Below the pieces are notes generated by a model. The model saw only the letters and a program-made list of their open reading frames with translations. It was not told where the DNA came from and did no database searches. Shown in pieces: positions 1-7,011 of a stretch of 64,000 nucleotides of DNA (its first letter is position 1; each line of letters opens with the position of its first letter). The position numbers and the translations under genes are program-made. The stretch is from contig NZ_CP059182.1 of NCBI RefSeq assembly GCF_014251255.1, positions 62,001 to 126,000 of the forward strand, given 5' to 3'. The stretch comes from Blattabacterium cuenoti. Its GTDB lineage: Bacteria; Bacteroidota; Bacteroidia; Flavobacteriales; Blattabacteriaceae.

Positions 1-335
1 TTCTAAATAGAATAGATGATATTATTATTTTTAATTCTCTAAAAAAAGAAGATCTATCTAAAATAACTCATTTAGAATTAGAAAAAGTAAAAATTTACTT
101 ATCTAATTTAGGATATGAAGTTATTTTTCTTCCTGAAGTAAAAGATTTTATTAAAGAAAAAGGATTTGATAAAGAATATGGAGTTAGACCTTTAAAAAGA
201 ATCATAGAAAAATTTATAAAAAATACTATTTCAGAATGTATTATTAATGAAACTTTAAAAAAAGGAGATCAAATTACATTGAAAATGAATGAAAAAAAAG
301 ATGATATACAAGTTTTAATTCAAAAAAAATTATAA
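1..335 (+). CDS. clpC: ATP-dependent Clp protease ATP-binding subunit ClpC, C-terminal part (5' end outside window)
   Basis: The reading frame is open from base 3 and encodes about 110 residues. It starts with LNRIDDIIIFNSL and carries the C-terminal D2 small-domain signature YGVRPLKRIIEKFI (sensor-2 Arg in GVRPLKR), as in ClpC/ClpB Hsp100 unfoldases. The tail after GDQITLKMN is short and Lys-rich, which resembles Bacteroidetes ClpC more than ClpB. In that family the protein is a hexameric AAA+ unfoldase that feeds ClpP in the cytoplasm. The stop is four bases before nth, so the two are probably co-transcribed. Only the last part is seen, so ClpB is not fully excluded. Confidence 0.82.
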   Translation, partial: LNRIDDIIIFNSLKKEDLSKITHLELEKVKIYLSNLGYEVIFLPEVKDFIKEKGFDKEYGVRPLKRIIEKFIKNTISECIINETLKKGDQITLKMNEKKDDIQVLIQKKL

Positions 336-339
336 TTTA

Positions 340-1002
340 ATGTTCAATATTACTATTGAAAAAAAAGTAAAAATCATTATAGAAATTTTAAATTCTCTTT
401 ATCCTAATCCTGTCAGTTCATTATATTATGTCAATGAATTCACTTTGCTTATAGCTATTCTCCTTACTACGAGAAGTAAAGAGAATGAAGTTAACAAAAT
501 AACAAAACATTTGTTTAAAAAAATGAAAACACCTCAGGAAGTTATTCAACATTCTATTAATGATATTAAAAATTCAATAAGATATATTGGACTTTATAAT
601 AAAAAATCTAAAAATATTTATAATTTATCCATTTTTTTAATGAAAAAATACCATGGTATTATTCCAAAAAATCTTTCTATATTAGAATCTTTTCCAGGAG
701 TAGGTCATAAAACGGCTTCTGTTTTTTTATCTTTTGTATCAAAAAAACGTGTTTTTCCTATAGATACTCATATTTATAGAATGATGATACGTTGGGGATT
801 AACCAACGGAAAAAACATAAAACAAGCAGAAAAAGATGCTAAAAAAGTGTTCAAAAAAATGAATTGGAAAAAATTACATCTTCAAATTCTTTTTTACGGA
901 AAAGAATATTCACCGTCTAAAAATTGGAATCTCAAAAAAGATATCATTTATCAAAAATTATTAAAATTAAAAATAAAAGATCATAAAATTTCAAAAAGGT
1001 AA
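340..1002 (+). CDS. nth: Endonuclease III (DNA glycosylase/AP lyase) lacking the Fe-S cluster cysteines
   Basis: 220 residues of the HhH-GPD base-excision repair family. The helix-hairpin-helix SFPGVGHKTA carries the catalytic Lys at about 124, and the catalytic Asp is in IDTHIYR at about 142. The usual C-terminal C-x6-C-x2-C-x5-C site for the 4Fe-4S cluster is absent, and the whole protein contains no cysteine. The region after LQILFYGKEY is replaced by Lys/Asn-rich sequence. The conserved LSAQ(x)TD segment is also altered to LLTTRSKE at about 41-48. The enzyme normally removes oxidised pyrimidines. Both catalytic residues remain, so activity without the cluster is possible. Its 3' end overlaps the convergent DUF3127 gene by 12 bp. 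Confidence 0.9.
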   Translation: MFNITIEKKVKIIIEILNSLYPNPVSSLYYVNEFTLLIAILLTTRSKENEVNKITKHLFKKMKTPQEVIQHSINDIKNSIRYIGLYNKKSKNIYNLSIFLMKKYHGIIPKNLSILESFPGVGHKTASVFLSFVSKKRVFPIDTHIYRMMIRWGLTNGKNIKQAEKDAKKVFKKMNWKKLHLQILFYGKEYSPSKNWNLKKDIIYQKLLKLKIKDHKISKR

Positions 1003-1350
1003 ATCATCAAAATCATCAGATGATAAAGATGGAGATATAGAAGATGTTTTTCTTGGATTTTCTTCTAAAGAATGTTGGGAAATTTCTTCTATTTTCCATC
1101 CTTGGATAGAATTAAAATATTTGGTGACTCCTTCTGGATTCGTCCATTCTCTTCCACGAATATTTATAAAAACTTTGATTTTATCTTCTGGTCTTACAGA
1201 TCCTAATAGATCTACTTTATCTTGAATAAATTCAATTAATATATTTTGAGGATATGGTTCTTCAGTAGTAAGAACTATTTCTCTTTTTCTAAATCCACTT
1301 CCAAATTTTTGAGGATCAAATAATTTTTTAACTCTTCCTATTATTTCCAT
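991..1350 (-). CDS. DUF3127 family OB-fold-like protein with SSB-like acidic C-terminal tip
   Basis: 119 residues. The first 90 or so (MEIIGRVKKLFDPQKFGSGF, then REIVLTTEEPYPQ and WTNPEGVTKYFNSIQGWKIE) match my memory of DUF3127, a small Bacteroidetes family resembling an OB fold. A Ser/Pro-rich linker leads to the terminal residues SSDDFDDLPF. These closely resemble the DDDIPF tip by which single-stranded DNA-binding protein recruits replication and repair partners. This suggests, but does not prove, a role on single-stranded DNA. It is last in the minus-strand operon and follows the SPFH gene by 6 bp. Confidence 0.8.
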   Translation of the reverse strand: MEIIGRVKKLFDPQKFGSGFRKREIVLTTEEPYPQNILIEFIQDKVDLLGSVRPEDKIKVFINIRGREWTNPEGVTKYFNSIQGWKIEEISQHSLEENPRKTSSISPSLSSDDFDDLPF

Positions 1351-1356
1351 GTAATT

Positions 1357-2319
1357 TTATTTATTATTTTCTTGTATATGTGTCTTATGGTTAATGTCAT
1401 TCTTTTTTCTATTAATAGATTCTCCAATCTTACTAGATATATTAAAAGATGTAATCATATTATTTAACATTTCACTAGCAGCTCCTGGAGAATTAGGTAA
1501 CAAAATTAAATTAGTATTTGTTTTTTCACCCACAGATTGAAGAGTATCATAATGTTGAGTCACTACGATTAAAGCAGAAGCTTCTTGAGAATTTATTCCA
1601 ACATTATTTAATACTTCTACAGATTCCAAAATTCCTCTAGCTATCTCTCTCCTTTGATCCGCTGTCCCTTTTCCCTGCAATTTTTTACTTTCCGCTTCAG
1701 CTTGAGCTTTAGCTACAATTTTAATTCTTTCCGCTTCAGCTTTATATTCTGCAGCGACTTTTTCTCTTTCTGCTGTATTAATACGATTCATAGCTTGTTT
1801 TACTTGTTCATCAGGATCAAGATCTGTTACTAATGCTTTAATAATAGAATATCCATAATCTAACATAGAACCTTCTAATTCTCTTTTTACAGCAAGAGCT
1901 ATATCATCTTTTCTTTCAAAAACATCATCCAAACGCATTTTTGGAACTTCAGCTCTTACAACATCAAATATATAAGAAGTGATTTGAGAATTAGAATTAT
2001 CTAATTTGTAAAAAGCTTCATAAACTTTATCTTGAATAACTTGAAATTGCACTGAAATTTTTACTTTTACAAAAACATTATCTTTAGTTTTTGTATCCAC
2101 CAAAATATCTAATTGTTGAATTTTTAATGTAAGCTTTCCCACTATGTTATCTATGATAGGAATTTTAAAATGCAATCCAGCTTGACAAATACTATGAAAT
2201 TTTCCTAGTCTTTCAACAATAGCAGCCGTTTGTTGATTTATTGTAAAAATAAAACTAGAAAAAAAAGATAGAACCAAAAGAACTAATAATCCATAAAATA
2301 AAAAACTAAAAATACTCAT
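1357..2319 (-). CDS. SPFH/Band 7 (stomatin/QmcA-like) membrane protein
   Basis: 320 residues. One N-terminal membrane segment (about 2-26) is followed by the stomatin signature INQQTAAIVERLGKFHSICQ and the SPFH domain (about 27-190). A long Ala/Glu/Lys-rich coiled coil follows (TAEREKVAAEYKAEAERIKI and onwards, about 183-225), with an oligomerising tail. Proteins of this type form large ring assemblies at the inner membrane and often modulate membrane proteases such as FtsH. The specific partner cannot be told from sequence. It lies 33 bp after the sufT-like gene in the same operon. NfeD, the usual partner of some SPFH proteins, is not next to it. Confidence 0.88.
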   Translation of the reverse strand: MSIFSFLFYGLLVLLVLSFFSSFIFTINQQTAAIVERLGKFHSICQAGLHFKIPIIDNIVGKLTLKIQQLDILVDTKTKDNVFVKVKISVQFQVIQDKVYEAFYKLDNSNSQITSYIFDVVRAEVPKMRLDDVFERKDDIALAVKRELEGSMLDYGYSIIKALVTDLDPDEQVKQAMNRINTAEREKVAAEYKAEAERIKIVAKAQAEAESKKLQGKGTADQRREIARGILESVEVLNNVGINSQEASALIVVTQHYDTLQSVGEKTNTNLILLPNSPGAASEMLNNMITSFNISSKIGESINRKKNDINHKTHIQENNK

Positions 2320-2352
2320 ATTTATTAAATATTATCTTTGTATTTCTTCATT

Positions 2353-2676
2353 TTACATATCCAATTCTAAACGCGCTTCTTCACTCATAAACTCTCTATT
2401 CCAAGGAGGATCAAACGTTAAAACAATATCTACATTTGAAATTCCTTCTATGGATTGAACTCTTTCTTTTACTTCTATAGGTAAACTTTCAGCAACTGGA
2501 CAATTTGGAGTTGTAAGTGTCATGATGATTTTTACCTCTTTTCCTCTAGAAATTTGTATATCATAAATCAATCCAAGTTCATAAATATCTACCGGTATCT
2601 CTGGATCAAATATACTTTTTAATACAGAAATAATACGGTCTTCTAAATCTAAAAATGACGAACAATCTTCATTCAT
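2353..2676 (-). CDS. MIP18/DUF59 family Fe-S assembly protein (SufT-like)
   Basis: 107 residues. It has the family hallmarks DPEIPVDIYELGLIYDI (about 24-40) and TTPNCPVAESLP with the conserved Cys at about 59, and ends in FDPPWNREFMSEEARLELDM. Bacteroidetes place this type of protein in or near SUF iron-sulfur cluster assembly loci. It probably helps mature Fe-S proteins in the cytoplasm. Its ATG overlaps the stop of the upstream M16 gene (ATGA), which implies translational coupling. No suf genes are next to it in this window. Confidence 0.85.
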   Translation of the reverse strand: MNEDCSSFLDLEDRIISVLKSIFDPEIPVDIYELGLIYDIQISRGKEVKIIMTLTTPNCPVAESLPIEVKERVQSIEGISNVDIVLTFDPPWNREFMSEEARLELDM

Positions 2677-4166
2677 AATTTTTCTTTGATAGGATTTATT
2701 CTCTTTAATTCTTTTCCAAATTTATCAAAAAAACGAATAGGATAACCTAATTTTTTTAGCCTAGGATAGACTTCATTCGCTTTTCCAATCACTAAAATTC
2801 TTCCATTTTTTACAGGAAAAATTTTTCTACTAGATTGAAAAATATTAGAAATAGTTACAGATTTTATACTATTCAAATAATTTTTGTAAAAATTATTTGT
2901 AAGATTATTTTTTAGTTCACTGATAAAAAGATCACTAATTCTATTTGGATCTTCCAAATCAAGAAGAAACTGACCGCTTATTTCTTTTTTTTTAATATTC
3001 AATTCCTCCAAAGAAACTTTATTTTTTGAAATTTTTAAAATTTCTTTCAAAATATCTTGAATCACTTTATCAGTAACTTCATTTCTTACTTGAGTATAGA
3101 CAGAAAAAAATCCTACATATTTATCTGATTTTAAAATAGAATAAACTCCATATGTATAAGCATTTTTTTCTCTAAGATTTAGAAACAAACGGCTTTGAGG
3201 CCCTCCCCCTAAAATTCCGTTTGCTAAAATAGAAGAAAAATATATAGAATCACTTTTTTTTAAAAAAACAGGACCTCCAAAACAAATTGTAGATTGAGTA
3301 AGAGATGGAAGATCCACTATATCTATTTCTATTTTTTTAGATGGAACTCTAATTATCCTTAGATTTTTTCTTGATTTAAAAAAATTAATTTTCTTTTTTT
3401 TCCATTTATAAAGATAACGATTACACAATTTTTTTGTTTCTTGCAAAGAAACATCTCCTATAAAAGATAAATAGGAAATATTCGGAATATAATATTTATT
3501 ATATAATCTTTTCAAATCATTAAGAGTAATATTTTTTATGGTATCATATGTTTCATATTCTCCATAAGGATGGTTTTTTCCAAAATATAAAACATTTCTG
3601 ACTCTTTGTAAAAGAGCATCTGGATCTTTTTCTGAAAGATTCAGATCTATAATTCTTTGTTTAACTATTTTTTCTAATTCTTTAGAATTATCAAATTTAC
3701 TATTGATTAGAATATCACTCATAATGTCGATAGATTTATCTAAATGCTCTTTCAAAGTAGAAAGAGAAATTCCTGAAAAAGAAGTGTACAAAGTTGTTCC
3801 AATATAGTCTATGGTTTCATCCAATTCTTCTTTAGAATAATTTTTTGTTCCAGAACGAAGCATTTGACCAAAAATTTTTCTGATTCCAGCTTTATCTTTT
3901 TCCAAAAAAGGAGGAAAATTCAATTCTAGTCCAACTCTAACTAAAGGAAGTTTATGGTTTTCTACCACTAAAACTTTTAACCCATTTTTCATTTGAAATG
4001 ATTTAGGTTTTTCAATATTAATGAGAATCTTTCTTTTTAAAGATTTGGGTGGAATACTACGATCAATTGTTTGGGAAAACATAATAATACTACTATTACA
4101 AAAAAAAATCACAATCTGAATAAGAAGAATAATATTTTTTTTCAAAAGTTTAATTAGATGGAACAT
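2673..4166 (-). CDS. M16 family peptidase-like protein, non-catalytic subunit
   Basis: 497 residues from the ATG at 4166. An upstream in-frame TTG at 4211 would only add residues that lie inside the preceding gene. An N-terminal hydrophobic stretch (about 8-28) looks like a signal peptide or anchor. Two M16 domains follow (MKNGLKVLVVENHKLPLVRV; later SRLFLNLREKNAYTYGVYS, which is typical of the C-terminal half). The zinc motif HxxEH is missing at the expected place (KDKAGIRKIFGQMLRSGT), so this should be the structural partner of the catalytic M16 gene just upstream. It overlaps that gene by 17 bp and overlaps the sufT-like start by 4 bp. Confidence 0.88.
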   Translation of the reverse strand: MFHLIKLLKKNIILLIQIVIFFCNSSIIMFSQTIDRSIPPKSLKRKILINIEKPKSFQMKNGLKVLVVENHKLPLVRVGLELNFPPFLEKDKAGIRKIFGQMLRSGTKNYSKEELDETIDYIGTTLYTSFSGISLSTLKEHLDKSIDIMSDILINSKFDNSKELEKIVKQRIIDLNLSEKDPDALLQRVRNVLYFGKNHPYGEYETYDTIKNITLNDLKRLYNKYYIPNISYLSFIGDVSLQETKKLCNRYLYKWKKKKINFFKSRKNLRIIRVPSKKIEIDIVDLPSLTQSTICFGGPVFLKKSDSIYFSSILANGILGGGPQSRLFLNLREKNAYTYGVYSILKSDKYVGFFSVYTQVRNEVTDKVIQDILKEILKISKNKVSLEELNIKKKEISGQFLLDLEDPNRISDLFISELKNNLTNNFYKNYLNSIKSVTISNIFQSSRKIFPVKNGRILVIGKANEVYPRLKKLGYPIRFFDKFGKELKRINPIKEKL

Positions 4167-5499
4167 TATACAAACGGACTCTACAATTTTTATTGAAATA
4201 CTTATTAGCAACTCTTTTAATATCTTCTACAGATATTTCACTATATTTTTCAATATCTGTATTGATTAAATCCGTATTTTTATAATATAAATAATAATGA
4301 GCTAAATTATCTGCTATTCCACTCATAGAATAATTTTTAAAAAGGAATTTTTTATAAAAATAATTTATCTGTTTTTCAAGTTCATACTGGGTAATTCCTT
4401 TTTCCTTTAAAATTTCAATTTCTTCATCTATAACTTTTGTTAATTGATCTAAAGAGATTCCAGGATTTATTACCCCATATATAGTAAAAGTTCCATAATC
4501 TTCCATAGAGTCTAAAAAAGATCCTGCATAAGAAGCCATTTGTTTTTGATTTACCACATTTTTCATAATACGAGAACTTTCTCCGGAAGATAAAACATGA
4601 TCTATAATTTTTAATACATAAGAATCTTTCTCTATTATTTTTGGAACTCTATATGATAAAAAAATTCCTGGAACTTTAGTATTCTTATCTACATATTTAA
4701 AAAATATTTCTTGAGTTATAGGATCCTCTTCTATTTTTTTCATGTGAAAATTTATTTCTCCTTTGGGAATAGAATAAAAATATTTTTTAATTAGATTTCT
4801 TGCTTCATTCATCTCGAAATCTCCTGCTACGACCAAAGTAGCATTATTTGGAACGTAATAGGTTTTATAAAATTTCTTATAATCTTCTTCGTTTGCTCTA
4901 TTTAAATCTTTTTCCAATCCAATAATTGGATATTTATAAGGATGTTTCTTAAACAATAAAGAAGGAATTATTTCTGAAATTGCTATTGCAAATGGTTGAT
5001 TTTCAACTCTCATTTTTTTCTCCTCTTTTACAACTTCTCTTTGAATGTTAATACTTTCTTTATCTACTTTTGCATGGAACATTCTTTCAGATTCCAACCA
5101 TAATGCTAAAGGAAGACGATCCGATGGTAAAATTTCATAATAACAAGTTTCATCATAATTTGTATAAGCATTGTTTTTTCCTCCATTAGAGGCTATATAC
5201 TTAAAAAACTCTCCTCTTTTAACATTTTTAGATCCTTCAAACATAAGGTGTTCAAAAAAATGAGCAAATCCGGATTTTCCTGGAGATTCATTCTTTGTTC
5301 CTACATGATATAAAACAGAGACAGAAACCAAAGGATTAGTATTGTCTTGATGTAAAATAACATGTAATCCATTTGAAGAGAGTGTTTCTTCAAAAAATCT
5401 AACTTTAGATTCTGTTTTTTTAGCTTTCAAATTATTTGAATTAAACATTATTATTATTGCTATAATTGTTATTAAGAAATAAATTTTATTTCTATTCAT
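4150..5499 (-). CDS. M16 family zinc metallopeptidase, catalytic subunit
   Basis: 449 residues. A signal-peptide-like N-terminus (about 4-26) precedes the M16 domain. The inverted zinc motif HFFEH lies at about 80-84, followed by the downstream ligand region NIQREVVKEEKKM. The protein is predicted to be exported and to degrade or process peptides in the periplasm together with the inactive M16 partner encoded next. It is the first gene of a five-gene minus-strand operon. A TAnnTTTG-type box (reverse strand) lies about 27 bp upstream of its ATG. Confidence 0.92.
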   Translation of the reverse strand: MNRNKIYFLITIIAIIIMFNSNNLKAKKTESKVRFFEETLSSNGLHVILHQDNTNPLVSVSVLYHVGTKNESPGKSGFAHFFEHLMFEGSKNVKRGEFFKYIASNGGKNNAYTNYDETCYYEILPSDRLPLALWLESERMFHAKVDKESINIQREVVKEEKKMRVENQPFAIAISEIIPSLLFKKHPYKYPIIGLEKDLNRANEEDYKKFYKTYYVPNNATLVVAGDFEMNEARNLIKKYFYSIPKGEINFHMKKIEEDPITQEIFFKYVDKNTKVPGIFLSYRVPKIIEKDSYVLKIIDHVLSSGESSRIMKNVVNQKQMASYAGSFLDSMEDYGTFTIYGVINPGISLDQLTKVIDEEIEILKEKGITQYELEKQINYFYKKFLFKNYSMSGIADNLAHYYLYYKNTDLINTDIEKYSEISVEDIKRVANKYFNKNCRVRLYNVPSN

Positions 5500-5525
5500 G
5501 AATGAAAAATGAAATTTAAAAACAA

Positions 5526-5533
5526 CAAAGTTA
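5526..5533 (-). promoter_or_regulatory. Candidate -7 box (TAACTTTG) of the M16 operon promoter
   Basis: The plus strand reads CAAAGTTA, so the minus strand has TAACTTTG, an exact match to the Bacteroidetes -7 consensus TAnnTTTG. It lies 27 bp upstream of the M16 peptidase ATG. A second match (CAAAATTA on the plus strand, 5590-5597) lies further upstream. No clear -33 TTG was found at the right spacing. Confidence 0.45.
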
Positions 5534-5573
5534 AAGATTAGAAAAAGAAAATAACGAATTTTTTTCTTTTATT

Positions 5574-5609
5574 TTTGTTGTCATAAAGACAAAATTATGA
5601 ATTGATTTG
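5574..5609 (+). promoter_or_regulatory. Candidate actA promoter with embedded inverted repeat
   Basis: A TTG at 5578-5580 and TTGATTTG at 5602-5609 (one mismatch to TAnnTTTG) are 21 bp apart, close to Bacteroidetes spacing. Between them is the inverted repeat TTGTC-ATAAA-GACAA. The actA ATG begins only 7 bases after the -7 box, so the transcript may be leaderless or nearly so. This rests on pattern matching only. Confidence 0.4.
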
Positions 5610-5616
5610 TTAATAT

Positions 5617-6930
5617 ATGAGAAATTTTTTATTTATACTTCTATTTTTGTTTTCTTTTAAAATTGAAACAAAAAACATAGAAGGAAATGCTGAAAGAGGA
5701 TTGGAATTGTTTAAAAAGAATTGTACAGCTTGTCATTCCATAGATTTAGAAAAAAAAATGATAGGGCCTCCTTTATCTGGAGTGATAGAAAAAAGAAGTA
5801 GAGAATGGTTACATAAATGGATTTTAGATAACAAATCTTTAAGACAAAGTGGAGATAAAGAAGCAATAGCTATTTATAAGGAATATGGAAATACAGAAAT
5901 GAATTCATTTCCACAATTGTCAGAACAACAAATAGATGATATTCTATTTTTTATAAAAAATCCAATAAAAGAAAAGAAAGAAAACTCAGAAATACTAAAA
6001 GAGAACAATCATAATGATAATGAAAATATAAAAGAAGAATTTATACAATTTTTAATTAAAATTATTGTTTTTGGATTTAGCATTTTATCTATTATTCTTC
6101 TTTGGATTTTATACAGGATCAAAATATTAACCAAATTATTAAGTGAAAGTGACATCATTTTTCAACAAAAAAAGAAAAAGAATTTTTTGACAATCAGTTT
6201 CTTTTTTTTGTTTAACAAACTTTTGGAAAAAAAAAAGATCATCTTATGTTTTTTTCTTGTCTTTTTTTCCATATTGAGTGGATATGAAATTTGGAGTTTT
6301 TTAATGAAAATAGATGTAAATAAAGGATATAAACCAGAACAACCTATTTATTTTTCTCATAAAATTCATTCTGGAATCAATGGAATTGATTGTCAATATT
6401 GTCATTCTACTGCTAAATATAGCAAAGTTTCCGGAATTCCTTCAACAAACATTTGTATGAATTGCCATGTTACTATTAATGAATACAAAGGAGATTATAT
6501 TGAAAAAGGAAAAAGCAGAGAGGAATATAATAAGGAAATACAAAAAATATATCATTTAGTAGGTTGGAATCCAGAAAAAAGAGAATACTCGGGAAAAACT
6601 CATCCCATTCAGTGGATTCGCATACACAATATGCCAGATTTTGTTCATTTTGATCATTCTCAACATATAATAACTGGAAAAAAAATGATCAAAAAATCAA
6701 AAAAAGTAGATTTAGTTTGTAATGCTTGTCATGGAGAAGTTCAAAATATGGATCAAGTAGAAATGTCTAATGATTTTACTATGGAATGGTGTATTTCCTG
6801 TCATAGAAAAACAGAAATAGATACTAACAATCAATACTATATTGAACATTTTCCAAATGTAATAAAAAAAGAAAAAAGAATAACTATAGATATGATTGGA
6901 GGAACAGAATGTGCAAAATGCCACTACTAA
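5617..6930 (+). CDS. actA: Alternative complex III subunit A: cytochrome c domain fused to pentahaem cytochrome
   Basis: 437 residues with a signal peptide (about 1-18). A mono-haem cytochrome c domain comes first (CTACH at 36-40), then two membrane segments (about 140-165 and 205-230). A multihaem domain follows with CQYCH (about 259), CMNCH (280), CNACH (368), CISCH (392) and CAKCH (432), giving six haem sites. This matches ActA, the multihaem subunit of alternative complex III, which oxidises menaquinol and passes electrons to periplasmic cytochrome c or an oxidase. It is the first gene of the actABCDEF operon. The fused cytochrome c domain is, from memory, common in Flavobacteria. Confidence 0.9.
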   Translation: MRNFLFILLFLFSFKIETKNIEGNAERGLELFKKNCTACHSIDLEKKMIGPPLSGVIEKRSREWLHKWILDNKSLRQSGDKEAIAIYKEYGNTEMNSFPQLSEQQIDDILFFIKNPIKEKKENSEILKENNHNDNENIKEEFIQFLIKIIVFGFSILSIILLWILYRIKILTKLLSESDIIFQQKKKKNFLTISFFFLFNKLLEKKKIILCFFLVFFSILSGYEIWSFLMKIDVNKGYKPEQPIYFSHKIHSGINGIDCQYCHSTAKYSKVSGIPSTNICMNCHVTINEYKGDYIEKGKSREEYNKEIQKIYHLVGWNPEKREYSGKTHPIQWIRIHNMPDFVHFDHSQHIITGKKMIKKSKKVDLVCNACHGEVQNMDQVEMSNDFTMEWCISCHRKTEIDTNNQYYIEHFPNVIKKEKRITIDMIGGTECAKCHY

Positions 6931-6961
6931 CATAATGTGATTTTATTCTTAAAAGTCTATT

Positions 6962-6994
6962 GACTGAGTCGCAATCTCAGTTTTATTTTTATTT
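6962..6994 (+). terminator. Intra-operon hairpin with T-rich tail between actA and actB
   Basis: ACTGAG (6963-6968) pairs perfectly with CTCAGT (6976-6981) across a 7-base loop. The sequence TTTATTTTTATTTT follows. It looks like an intrinsic terminator or attenuator placed between two genes of one operon, so partial termination or 3'-end protection of the actA message is plausible. Confidence 0.5.
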
Positions 6995-7011
6995 TAAAAA
7001 TTTTATTATTC

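Noticed and set aside
4164..4211. Longer N-terminus of the non-catalytic M16 protein from TTG at 4211
   Set aside because: It would overlap the preceding gene by 62 bp, and the ATG at 4166 begins a normal signal-peptide-like sequence.
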